Positions 7,776 to 15,775 of a DNA stretch of 64,000 nt are shown piece by piece (the stretch's first letter is position 1; each line of letters opens with the position of its first letter). The notes under the pieces are model-generated. The model ran no database searches. It was not told the origin of the DNA and worked only from the letters and a program-made list of their open reading frames with translations. A program made the position numbers and the translations under genes. Source of the DNA: an uncultured Acidobacteriota bacterium (GTDB lineage Bacteria > Acidobacteriota > Terriglobia > Bryobacterales > Bryobacteraceae); assembly GCA_902826685.1 (NCBI GenBank), contig CADEFT010000029.1, positions 1 through 64,000 of the forward strand, given 5' to 3'.

Positions 7776-9590
7776 ATGGATCCTGCGTTTATCCGCAATT
7801 TTTCCATCATCGCCCACATCGATCACGGTAAGTCGACACTGGCCGACCGATTGCTTGAGGCGACCGAAGCGCTTTCTGAGCGCGAGATGATGGCGCAAGT
7901 GCTCGACTCCATGGATCTCGAGCGCGAGCGCGGTATTACCATCAAGGCGCACGCGGTGCGCCTGAACTACAAGGCCGACGACGGCCAGATGTATCAGCTC
8001 AACCTGATCGACACGCCGGGACACGTCGATTTTTCTTACGAGGTTTCGCGCAGCCTGCAGGCCTGCGAAGGCGCTCTGCTGGTGGTGGACGCTTCCCAGG
8101 GCGTGGAGGCGCAGACTCTCGCCAACACCTACCTGGCGCTGCATCACAATCTGGAAATCGTCCCGGTGATCAATAAAATCGATCTGCCCTCGGCCGAGCC
8201 CGAGCGCATTCGCGAGCAGATCGAACAGGTGATCGGCTTGAATGCAAGCGGCGCCATCCTCGCCAGCGCCAAGCAGGGCGTGGGCATTCATGAGGTGCTC
8301 GAGTCCGTCGTCCATTTGATGCCCTCTCCCAAAGGCGATCCGGAAGCGCCGCTGCGGGCGCTGATTTTCGATTCCTGGTTCGATACCTACCGCGGCGTCA
8401 TTATTCTCTTCCGCGTCATGGACGGCCGTATCCGCGTCGGCCAGCAGATCAAGCTGATGTCGAACGGCCGCGTCTACGAAGTGGAGGGGCTCGGCTACCA
8501 GTCCCCCAAGCCGGTGCCGCTGCAGGAATTGAGCGCGGGTGAAGTGGGCTTCGTCGTGGCCAACATCAAGACGGTGTCGGATGCGCGCATCGGCGACACG
8601 ATCACCGAAGCGGCGCGGCCCGCCGCATCGGCGCTGCCCGGCTTTGAAGAGATCAAACCGATGGTGTTCGCCGGTTTGTACCCGGTGGAATCGAGCGAAC
8701 ACGGCCTGCTGCGCGACGCGCTCGAAAAACTTCGCCTGAACGACAGCGCCTTCAATTTCGAGCCGGAGAACTCGGCCGCGCTTGGCTTCGGGTTCCGCTG
8801 CGGCTTTCTCGGCCTGCTGCATCTGGAAATCGTGCAGGAACGGCTGGAGCGCGAATTCAACATCGACCTCATCACCACCGCCCCCGGCGTGCGTTATCGC
8901 ATTACCCTGCTCGACGGATCGGTGATCGACGTCGAGAATCCCACCCGCTTCCCGAATCCTTCCGAGATCAAGCAGATCGAGGAGCCGATTATCGACGCCA
9001 CCGTGATCACCCGCGAAGAGTATGTCGGTGAGATTCTGAAGCTGCTCGAAGAAAAGCGCGGCACGCAAAAGAAGTTTGAATACGTCGGCGGCGGGCGCGT
9101 GATGCTGAACTATGAAGTGCCGCTCAATGAGATCGTGCTCGATTTCTACGACCGGTTGAAGTCGGCTTCGCGCGGCTACGCTTCGCTCGACTATCACCTG
9201 GCGGGCCATCGCGTGTCGCCGATGGTGAAGCTCGATGTGCTGGTGGCGGGCGATCCGGTAGACGCGCTTTCGATGATCGTACACCGCGATTTTGCGTTCG
9301 ACCGCGGCAAAGCGCTGATCGACCGTTTGCGCAAGCTGATTCCGCGCCAGATGTTCGAAGTGGCGCTGCAGGCGGCCATCGGGTCGAAGATCGTCGCGCG
9401 CGAAAATATTCCCGCCATTCGCAAGAACGTCCTGGCCAAATGCTACGGCGGCGACATCAGCCGCAAGCGCAAGCTGCTGGAAAAGCAGAAAGAAGGCAAG
9501 CGGCGCATGAAGCGCGTGGGACGCGTCGAAATTCCGCAGGAGGCGTTCCTGGCCGTTCTGCAGGTGGCCAAGCAGCAGGACGACGATTGA
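7776..9590 (+). CDS. lepA: Elongation factor 4 (LepA), back-translocating GTPase
   Basis: The 604-residue protein carries the translational GTPase motifs: G1 AHIDHGKSTL (residues 13-22), G2 RGITIKAHAV, G3 DTPGHVDF, G4 NKID. It then has EF-G-like domains II, III and V and the LepA-specific C-terminal domain (SRKRKLLEKQKEGKRRMK, near 565-582). LepA binds the ribosome and remodels stalled elongation or assembly complexes. The length is as expected for the family. The downstream gene starts on a TTG that overlaps the stop codon (TTGA), so the pair is coupled. It is divergent from ribH. Confidence 0.97.
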   Translation: MDPAFIRNFSIIAHIDHGKSTLADRLLEATEALSEREMMAQVLDSMDLERERGITIKAHAVRLNYKADDGQMYQLNLIDTPGHVDFSYEVSRSLQACEGALLVVDASQGVEAQTLANTYLALHHNLEIVPVINKIDLPSAEPERIREQIEQVIGLNASGAILASAKQGVGIHEVLESVVHLMPSPKGDPEAPLRALIFDSWFDTYRGVIILFRVMDGRIRVGQQIKLMSNGRVYEVEGLGYQSPKPVPLQELSAGEVGFVVANIKTVSDARIGDTITEAARPAASALPGFEEIKPMVFAGLYPVESSEHGLLRDALEKLRLNDSAFNFEPENSAALGFGFRCGFLGLLHLEIVQERLEREFNIDLITTAPGVRYRITLLDGSVIDVENPTRFPNPSEIKQIEEPIIDATVITREEYVGEILKLLEEKRGTQKKFEYVGGGRVMLNYEVPLNEIVLDFYDRLKSASRGYASLDYHLAGHRVSPMVKLDVLVAGDPVDALSMIVHRDFAFDRGKALIDRLRKLIPRQMFEVALQAAIGSKIVARENIPAIRKNVLAKCYGGDISRKRKLLEKQKEGKRRMKRVGRVEIPQEAFLAVLQVAKQQDDD

Positions 9591-10753
9591 CGCCGGGCGA
9601 GGTGCAGGACTTGATCCGCCGCCGGATCCAGCCGGCCTTGCCTCGATTCCTGGACTGTTGCTCGACGCCGGAGCTTGAGGCTCACCCGGTCTACCGTGAG
9701 TTGGCGGGCGAGATCGGCGTGGCGCTCGAAACGCCGCAAACCGGGGACTTCCGCCGCCATGACGCGCCCGCCAAAGACGCCTACCGGTTCGTCGCCTGGA
9801 ACATCGAGCGCGGCACGCAGTTGCCGCGTCAAATCGAACGGCTGCGCCAGGACCCCGCCTTCCATCGGGCCGACGTTCTTCTGTTGATCGAAACCGACGT
9901 AGGCATGGCGCGTTCCGGCAATCTCGACGTGGCGCGCACGATGGCTCAGCAACTCGAGCTTTCCTACGTATTCGCGCCCTGCTATTTGAGCCTGGTCAAA
10001 GGATCGGGCGTCGAACGCAACGTGGACGGAGCGAATGAACTGGGCCTGCACGGCAACGCGATCCTGAGCCGCTACCCGATCGTAAACGCGCGGCGCATCG
10101 CGCTGCCGAACGGAATCGATAAGGTGGCGTCGCGCGAGAAGCGGCTTGGCTGCCAGACGTCGCTGATGGCGCAAATCGATTTTCCCGGCCGCCGCGTTTC
10201 GACGGTTGCCGTACACCTGGACGCTCAATCGAGCCAGAGGCACCGCGTGGAACAGATGCGGCGGATTCTGGAGGCTCTGCCCGAAGGCTCACCCGTCGTG
10301 CTCGGCGGCGATTGGAACACGAGCACTTATAACTCCTCGCGGGCCGTTTGGGCGATTCTCGGGTTCTGGCTGCGCGTGTTCATGGGTGCCGGGAACGTCA
10401 TCCGCAACCATTACCTGCATCCGGAAAACTGGTTTGAGAAGGATTTGTTCGCCCTGCTCGAAGCCACGGGTTTCGACTACCGCAAGTCCAACCACATGGG
10501 CGAGCACACGGTGTTCTACGACATGCGCGACCCTCGCGCCGCGGGCAGCCTGCGGGAATGGGTGCCCGGCTGGTGCTTCCCGTTCATTCACTGGTCGCTG
10601 CGCCATCACGGCGGACGCTGTCCCTTGAAACTCGACTGGTTTGCCGCGCGCGGCGTGACGCCGTTCGAACCCAGGGTATTTCATGAACCGCGCGACGGTA
10701 CGCACGTGCCGCTGTCCGATCACGACGCCATCGGATTGGATGTGAAGGTTTGA
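9587..10753 (+). CDS. Endonuclease/exonuclease/phosphatase-fold protein
   Basis: The 388-residue protein is read from a TTG at 9587 that overlaps the lepA stop; a longer frame extends into lepA but is an artefact. An AGGA lies just upstream. EEP-fold active-site motifs are clear: FVAWNIERG (Asn and Glu), LLLIETDVGM (Glu), GLHGNAILSRYP, AVHLDA (His), GGDWNTSTY (GDxN) and PLSDHDAIGLDV (SDH). These support a Mg-dependent phosphodiesterase. Substrates in this fold range from DNA to phospholipids and inositol phosphates, so I cannot choose one. It has no signal peptide. A large hairpin follows the stop. Confidence 0.85.
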   Translation: MTPGEVQDLIRRRIQPALPRFLDCCSTPELEAHPVYRELAGEIGVALETPQTGDFRRHDAPAKDAYRFVAWNIERGTQLPRQIERLRQDPAFHRADVLLLIETDVGMARSGNLDVARTMAQQLELSYVFAPCYLSLVKGSGVERNVDGANELGLHGNAILSRYPIVNARRIALPNGIDKVASREKRLGCQTSLMAQIDFPGRRVSTVAVHLDAQSSQRHRVEQMRRILEALPEGSPVVLGGDWNTSTYNSSRAVWAILGFWLRVFMGAGNVIRNHYLHPENWFEKDLFALLEATGFDYRKSNHMGEHTVFYDMRDPRAAGSLREWVPGWCFPFIHWSLRHHGGRCPLKLDWFAARGVTPFEPRVFHEPRDGTHVPLSDHDAIGLDVKV

Positions 10754-10757
10754 AATC

Positions 10758-10809
10758 GTCTGCTTCTACCGGCGCCTGTGATGGTTTCGCGCCGCCAGTA
10801 GAAGCAGAC
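10758..10809. terminator. Long inverted repeat downstream of EEP gene
   Basis: The left arm GTCTGCTTCTAC-C-GGCG (10758-10774) pairs with the right arm CGCC-A-GTAGAAGCAGAC (10793-10809). That gives 12 perfect base pairs, one C/A mismatch and four more pairs around an 18-nt loop. No U-tract follows, so it is not a classic intrinsic terminator; it may protect the 3' end of the mRNA or be a transcribed structured element. Confidence 0.6.
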
Positions 10810-10868
10810 CTCTAAAGGCACAGGACCCATCTATTGTACCCAAAACACTTAGCTCCGCAACAATACCC

Positions 10869-10874
10869 TATACT
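10869..10874 (+). promoter_or_regulatory. Candidate -10 of leaderless peroxidase mRNA
   Basis: TATACT sits 8 nt before the ATG of the peroxidase gene and no Shine-Dalgarno lies between, so transcription should begin within 1-2 nt of the start codon. A TTGTAC upstream (10834) is too far away for a normal -35. Confidence 0.5.
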
Positions 10875-10882
10875 GAATCTGT

Positions 10883-11407
10883 ATGAAATCATTGTTTGCA
10901 ACCTTGGCCATGGTGGCTTCCATGTCAGCAGCAGATTCCATTCACGAATTCACGCCAAAGTCGATTGACGGCAAAGCGGCTCCGCTTTCTGCTTATAAGG
11001 GAAAGGTGGCGCTGCTCGTTAACGTCGCCAGCCAGTGCGGCTACACGCCGCAGTACGCGGGCCTCGAATCGCTCTACAAACAGTACAAGGATCGCGGACT
11101 GGTGGTGCTGGGATTTCCGGCCAACGATTTCGGGGCGCAGGAGCCTGGAACCAACGAAGAGATCAAAACTTTTTGCGAACGGAAATACAGCGTCACTTTC
11201 CCCATGTTTTCGAAGGTGGTGGTAAAAGGCGACGGCAAGGTTCCGCTCTACGGCTACCTCACCTCCGCCAAGGGCGGCGAGGTGAAGTGGAACTTCACCA
11301 AATTCCTGGTGGGCAAGGACGGCAAGGTGATTGAGCGGTTCGAACCGTCGGTGAAGCCCGATTCGCCCGAGCTGGCGGCGGCCGTCGAAAAGGCGCTGGG
11401 GAAATAG
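10883..11407 (+). CDS. Exported glutathione-peroxidase-family thiol peroxidase
   Basis: This 174-residue GPx-fold protein has a short signal (1 to about 17, MSAAD). The peroxidatic Cys is C52 in NVASQCGYT. The WNFTKFLV motif supplies W136 and N137 of the catalytic tetrad. The usual Gln is replaced: FPxNQFGxQEPG reads FPANDFGAQEPG, with Asp82 at the Gln position. C98 (KTFCERKYSVTF) is at the resolving-Cys site of thioredoxin-dependent GPx enzymes, so it is probably a 2-Cys thiol peroxidase rather than glutathione-dependent. It would reduce hydroperoxides in the periplasm. It lies 7 nt upstream of the S9 peptidase gene, likely in one operon. Confidence 0.88.
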   Translation: MKSLFATLAMVASMSAADSIHEFTPKSIDGKAAPLSAYKGKVALLVNVASQCGYTPQYAGLESLYKQYKDRGLVVLGFPANDFGAQEPGTNEEIKTFCERKYSVTFPMFSKVVVKGDGKVPLYGYLTSAKGGEVKWNFTKFLVGKDGKVIERFEPSVKPDSPELAAAVEKALGK

Positions 11408-11414
11408 CATCGCC

Positions 11415-13715
11415 ATGGCGGGCCGCCTTTGGGTTTGCCTGCTGGGCACGGTCTGGCTGGCCGCGGCGCAGCGCGCGGTTCCGGCGAAGACGAAAGCATC
11501 GAAGCTCACCGTGGAACGGATCATGCAGGGCCCCGGCCTCTACGGCTGGACGCCGCGCGATGTCCGCTGGTCGGGCGACAGCCAGCAGGTTTTCTTCCGC
11601 TGGAAACAGCACGGCGATCCGGTGATGGCGGAGTATTCGACCTGGGTCGCCGGACGCGACGGGTCCGGACTCCGCAAGCTCACCGAAGACGAGGAGCGCG
11701 AAGCGCCGCCTCTTACCGGCGACGACACGCGCGACTGGAAGCTGACGCTCAGCGCCGACCGGGGCGACATCTTCCTGTTCGATCGTATGACCGGCCGGCG
11801 CCGCCAGATCACCAAAACACGCGATATCGAATCGCAGCCGCGCTTCACACACGATGAGAAACGCATCGCCTTCGTTCGCGAGAGCAACCTCTATGTGCTG
11901 ACGCCGGCCGATGGATCGATCGAGCAACTGACCGATATACGGCCGTTCGGGGCGAAGCTCGAAGGCGACGAGAAGAAGGGCACCGAAAGCCAGCAATTCC
12001 TCAAAAAGGAAGACCAGACTCTGCTTGCGATCGTGCGCGATCGCGAGGCCAAGCGAGAGCGAGAGGAGGCGCGCCGGAAACGCCTTGCTCCACGAAAGCC
12101 GTTCGTACTGGCGAAGAATCAATCCGTGCGCGCGCTGTTTCTTTCGCCCGATGAAACCTATGTTCTGGCGTGGATGGCGGAGTCCTCCGACGACACGAAG
12201 AAGACCAGCGTGCCGGATTTCCTTGCCGGGGGCGGATACACCTCGGGTCTGGAATCGCGCGCCAAGGTGGGCGACCGGCAGGCGGAAGAAAAAATCGCAT
12301 TTTTCGACACCGGCTCGGGCGAAGTGAAGTGGTTGAAGCACGATGCCGCGAACGGGAATTTCGCTTCGCCGATGTGGAGCGACGATGGCGCCCGCCTGAT
12401 CCTGCACGCCCGCGGCGCCGCCAACAAGGACGAATGGATTCTCGCCGTCGATCCCATCGCCGCCACCGCGCGGCCGCTTGTTCACAAGCACGACGATGCC
12501 TGGGTCGACGGACCCGTTCCGCGCGGCGTGGGCTGGGTTCCAAACTCGAATCTGGTTTACTTCGATTGGGAGCGTGACGGCTGGTCGCACCTCTACACGG
12601 TGCCGTTTGAAGGCGGCGACCCGAAACAATTGACGCGCGGGGAATGGGAGGTACGCCAAATCGCCATCGCGCCGTCTCGTGACCGATTCCTGCTCACAAC
12701 CAGCGAATCGCACCCCGGTGAGGATCAGCTTTGGGAACTGAAGTTCGATGGCAGCGGCAAGAAGAAGCTGACGCAGATGCCGGGCGGCCACACGGCGGTG
12801 ATGTCGCCCGATGGCTCGCTGCTCGCTTCCATCTATTCCTACGTAAACAAGCCCCCGGAGCTTTATCTGCTGGGCGCCGATGCCAAACCGATTCAGGTGA
12901 CGTCGTCGCCTTCGGACGAATTCTGGGCCTATCCCTGGCTGGACGTCCCGCTGGTGACGATACCGGCGCGCGATGGGCGCAAAGTGCCCGCACGCCTTTA
13001 TAAGCCCGCCGCGTGGAAGAAAGGTGGCCCGCTGGTGGTATTCGTGCACGGCGCCGGCTACCTGCAGAACGCCCATCGCCGCTGGTCCACTTACGCGCGC
13101 GAGTACATGTTCCATCACCTGCTGATGGAACGCGGCTTCCTGGTGCTCGACCTCGACTATCGCGGCTCGGCCGGCTATGGACGCGACTGGCGCACGGCGA
13201 TCTACCAGCACATGGGCGGCAAGGATCTGGACGATCAGGTGGATGCCGTGAAGTGGGCCGTCGCGCAGCATGGCGTGAACCCGAAGCGCGCCGGCATCTA
13301 TGGCGGATCCTACGGCGGCTTCCTCACCTTGATGGCGCTGTTCACGCAGCCCAAGGTGTTTCAGGCCGGCGCCGCCCTGCGTCCGGTCACCGATTGGGCG
13401 CACTACAACCACGGCTATACGTCGAATATCCTGAACACGCCGCAGAAGGATCCACAGGCCTATCGCAAATCGTCGCCTATCCACTTCGCCGAAGGCCTCG
13501 AAGGCGCGCTGCTGATCTGCCACGGCATGGTGGATGTCAACGTTCATTTCCAGGACACGGTGCGCCTGACGCAGCGGCTGATCGAATTGGGCAAACAGAA
13601 TTGGGAGCTGGCCGTCTACCCGGCCGAGGACCACGCCTTCGAGCAGCCGGCCAGTTGGGCCGACGAGTACCGGCGCATTTTGAAGCTGTTCGAATCGAAC
13701 CTCAGAAATCAATAG
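11415..13715 (+). CDS. Secreted S9 prolyl-oligopeptidase/DPP-type serine peptidase
   Basis: The 766-residue protein has a signal peptide (1 to about 19), an N-terminal DPPIV-like beta-propeller (about 40-500, several WSxDG/SPDG repeats), and a C-terminal alpha/beta-hydrolase domain (about 520-766). The catalytic triad is visible: Ser632 in GGSYGG, Asp707 in HGMVDVNV, and His740 in AEDHAFEQP. It probably degrades peptides in the periplasm or outside the cell. A helical, highly charged insertion near 205-225 (REAKREREEARRKR) sits in the propeller. It follows the peroxidase by 7 nt, and its 3' end overlaps the convergent response-regulator gene by 14 bp. Confidence 0.92.
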   Translation: MAGRLWVCLLGTVWLAAAQRAVPAKTKASKLTVERIMQGPGLYGWTPRDVRWSGDSQQVFFRWKQHGDPVMAEYSTWVAGRDGSGLRKLTEDEEREAPPLTGDDTRDWKLTLSADRGDIFLFDRMTGRRRQITKTRDIESQPRFTHDEKRIAFVRESNLYVLTPADGSIEQLTDIRPFGAKLEGDEKKGTESQQFLKKEDQTLLAIVRDREAKREREEARRKRLAPRKPFVLAKNQSVRALFLSPDETYVLAWMAESSDDTKKTSVPDFLAGGGYTSGLESRAKVGDRQAEEKIAFFDTGSGEVKWLKHDAANGNFASPMWSDDGARLILHARGAANKDEWILAVDPIAATARPLVHKHDDAWVDGPVPRGVGWVPNSNLVYFDWERDGWSHLYTVPFEGGDPKQLTRGEWEVRQIAIAPSRDRFLLTTSESHPGEDQLWELKFDGSGKKKLTQMPGGHTAVMSPDGSLLASIYSYVNKPPELYLLGADAKPIQVTSSPSDEFWAYPWLDVPLVTIPARDGRKVPARLYKPAAWKKGGPLVVFVHGAGYLQNAHRRWSTYAREYMFHHLLMERGFLVLDLDYRGSAGYGRDWRTAIYQHMGGKDLDDQVDAVKWAVAQHGVNPKRAGIYGGSYGGFLTLMALFTQPKVFQAGAALRPVTDWAHYNHGYTSNILNTPQKDPQAYRKSSPIHFAEGLEGALLICHGMVDVNVHFQDTVRLTQRLIELGKQNWELAVYPAEDHAFEQPASWADEYRRILKLFESNLRNQ

Positions 13716-14319
13716 AAGCCAGCACCTCGGAAGGTTTCTTCTCAAAGGCGCGGCAAATGGCGAGAAAGCTTTCGATGCTCGGCATGTGCGCCCCTCGCTC
13801 GATGGAGCTGATCTGCGAAACGCTCAATTTGGCGCCATGCGCCAGATCCTTAAGCGACCAGTTCATCTCCGTGCGCAGCAGCTTGATGCGCTGGCCCAGC
13901 CGCGCGCGCAGCCGTTCCTGCGGCGTCTTGCCCAGGCCGAACGCTTCCGCGGCATGCTTCAACGTCTGGCGCAGTTGCCCCAGCGTGAACGGCTTCGGCA
14001 GGTAATCGAACACCTTCCGCTTGAAGCTGTTCCGCATGTCTTCCATCGACGGGTAGCCGGTGACGACGATGACGCACAGGCCGGGCCAGCGGGCCAGCAG
14101 TTGTTCGAGAATCTGCTCGCCCTTGAACTCGCCCATTTTCATGTCGAGCAGGACGATATCGGGCAGACGCGCTTCGCATCCGGCGAACAGGTCGGCGGGC
14201 AGCGCGAACGTGCGCACGGTGTAGCCCGATTCATCGCTCAGCAGGTCTTCGATGTAGTTACGGAAATCGGCGTCGTCGTCGAGGACGGCGATGTCGATGG
14301 CGCGCGCCAGTTCACTCAC
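13702..14319 (-). CDS. Response regulator with XRE/Cro-type HTH output
   Basis: The 205-residue protein has a receiver domain at 8-122 with acidic pocket D14-D16, phospho-acceptor D59 (LLDMKMG), T87 (VVTGYPS) and K109 (YLPKPF). The output domain (about 138-200) is a Cro/C1-type helix-turn-helix (LGQRIKLLRTEMNWSLKDLA, then SVSQISSIERG), not the OmpR, NarL or Fis type usual for response regulators. The start ATGA overlaps the stop of the upstream histidine kinase, so the two are coupled partners. DNA targets are unknown; autoregulation of this operon or control of the divergent exported enzyme gene are reasonable guesses. Confidence 0.9.
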   Translation of the reverse strand: MSELARAIDIAVLDDDADFRNYIEDLLSDESGYTVRTFALPADLFAGCEARLPDIVLLDMKMGEFKGEQILEQLLARWPGLCVIVVTGYPSMEDMRNSFKRKVFDYLPKPFTLGQLRQTLKHAAEAFGLGKTPQERLRARLGQRIKLLRTEMNWSLKDLAHGAKLSVSQISSIERGAHMPSIESFLAICRAFEKKPSEVLASIDF

Positions 14320-15731
14320 GCCGAGGCTCCCTGCGCCGCGGCGGGCAGCTTGACTTCGAGCCGCGCCCCGCCGCCCGGCCGGTTCGAGGCGCTGATCGAT
14401 CCGCCATGCTGCCGCACGATTCCCTCCGACACCGTCAATCCAAGCCCAGTGCCTTTCGAATCGAGCCTGGTGGTGACAAAGGCGTCGAAAATCTCCGGCA
14501 GCACGTCGGCGGGAATGCCCGGCCCGTCGTCTTCGACACCGGTGACGATGGAGGCATCGCGCGTTTCCGACACCACCGTCACCTGCCCGCCCGGCGCCAC
14601 CGCATTGAGCGCGTTGCGCAGCAGGTTGACAAAAACTTGCACCAGGCGGTCGGTGTTGCCCATCACCGCATGGCGCGGATCCACATTGTTATGGAAACCG
14701 ATGGCGGCGGCTTTGTCGTCGATGGCCAGCAGGCTCCACGCCTCGTCGACGATGGGGCGCAGCGCCACGGGCTCCACCACTTGCTTGCGAGTGCGGGCGA
14801 AATCGACCAGCGACTCGCTGATGGTGCGCAGCCGCTCGGTGACTCTCATCATGCGCGTCAACCGCTCGCGCGTATGGGCGTCCGGCGCGGTCTCGAGCAG
14901 TTTCTCCACCGATCCGTGCAGCACCGTGAGCGGCGTGTTCATCTCATGCGCCACGCTCGCGCTCAGCATGCCGATGCTCGCCAGCCGGTCCTGATCCTCC
15001 AGCGTTTTCTTGGCCGCTTCGAGCATCTGGTTGTTATGGCGCAACTGGTCTTCCTGACGCCGCAGTTCGGTCACCGCCGCGTTGCGCGACCGCATGATTT
15101 CACCGATCTCATCCTCGAAAATGTGTTCGTCGGGAATCTGCTCCGCCTCGCGATTGTCCTCCCGCGTGGCACGATCGGCGCGCATCAGCACCTTAATAGG
15201 ACGGTAAACGTACTGCGGCATCACCAGCAGCTCGAGCGTGAGCACTGCCAGAATATAGATGGCGCCCAGGGCGATGAACAGCGTGAGCTGGGCGCGGCGT
15301 ACGAAGGCGGTGTAAAAACGATCGGGCACGCGCGCCTTGCGGTAAAGACCGGTGGCCTCGGACTTGCGGTACAGATAGTCGCCCGAATCCTTGTTCTGCC
15401 ACACGCTGCCCGGGTTGGCGTCAAGCCACTGCCGCGCCGGGGCGGGAATCCCCAGCGCGTCGGCCCCCCCTTCCTCGAACTCGTAAATCTCCGCTCCCGC
15501 CAGTGCCGGCAACGGCCGTTCGTCGGAGAAAATCTGCCGCAGCAGGCTGTTTTCGCGCATTTCGGCGCCGGTGACCAGTTCCTCGAAAATCGGGATGACG
15601 GAAAAGTAAACCGAACAGGCGAGGATGAGGAAGAACGTGTTATGGAGGATGATCAGCTTCGGCCGGATCTTGAGATCGCCGAACAGGCGTGCCAGTCCAC
15701 GCGGTGGTCTCTCGATCTCTCTACTCGCCAA
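14316..15731 (-). CDS. Membrane sensor histidine kinase
   Basis: The 471-residue kinase has TM1 at about 26-49, a periplasmic sensor of about 100 residues, and TM2 at about 148-171. HAMP (172-225) and a short coiled coil follow. HisKA has phospho-acceptor His262 in SVAHEMNTPL, and HATPase_c has N-box (NLLRNALNAV, 369-378), G1 (DDGPGI, 401-406) and G2 (GTGLGL, 427-432). All catalytic motifs are intact. It overlaps the XRE-type response regulator by 4 nt and should phosphorylate D59 of that protein. The periplasmic domain is not one I recognise, so the signal is unknown. Confidence 0.93.
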   Translation of the reverse strand: MASREIERPPRGLARLFGDLKIRPKLIILHNTFFLILACSVYFSVIPIFEELVTGAEMRENSLLRQIFSDERPLPALAGAEIYEFEEGGADALGIPAPARQWLDANPGSVWQNKDSGDYLYRKSEATGLYRKARVPDRFYTAFVRRAQLTLFIALGAIYILAVLTLELLVMPQYVYRPIKVLMRADRATREDNREAEQIPDEHIFEDEIGEIMRSRNAAVTELRRQEDQLRHNNQMLEAAKKTLEDQDRLASIGMLSASVAHEMNTPLTVLHGSVEKLLETAPDAHTRERLTRMMRVTERLRTISESLVDFARTRKQVVEPVALRPIVDEAWSLLAIDDKAAAIGFHNNVDPRHAVMGNTDRLVQVFVNLLRNALNAVAPGGQVTVVSETRDASIVTGVEDDGPGIPADVLPEIFDAFVTTRLDSKGTGLGLTVSEGIVRQHGGSISASNRPGGGARLEVKLPAAAQGASA

Positions 15732-15738
15732 ACCTCAA

Positions 15739-15768
15739 TTGTACCGGGCGGCAGGGCCGCGATATGAT
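15739..15768 (+). promoter_or_regulatory. Promoter for exported racemase-fold enzyme
   Basis: TTGTAC (15739-15744) and TATGAT (15763-15768) are separated by 18 nt. The ATG at 15776 follows the -10 by 7 nt, so the mRNA would be leaderless. Confidence 0.5.
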
Positions 15769-15775
15769 TGAACGC

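Noticed and set aside
7764..9284. Long open frame antisense to lepA
   Set aside because: lepA is clearly real; the reverse frame is a by-product of high GC and third-position bias, with His/Asp/Arg-rich composition and no motif.
11295..13745. 816-codon open frame antisense to the S9 peptidase
   Set aside because: The S9 triad on the forward strand is unmistakable; the reverse frame shows no domain and typical mirror-codon composition.
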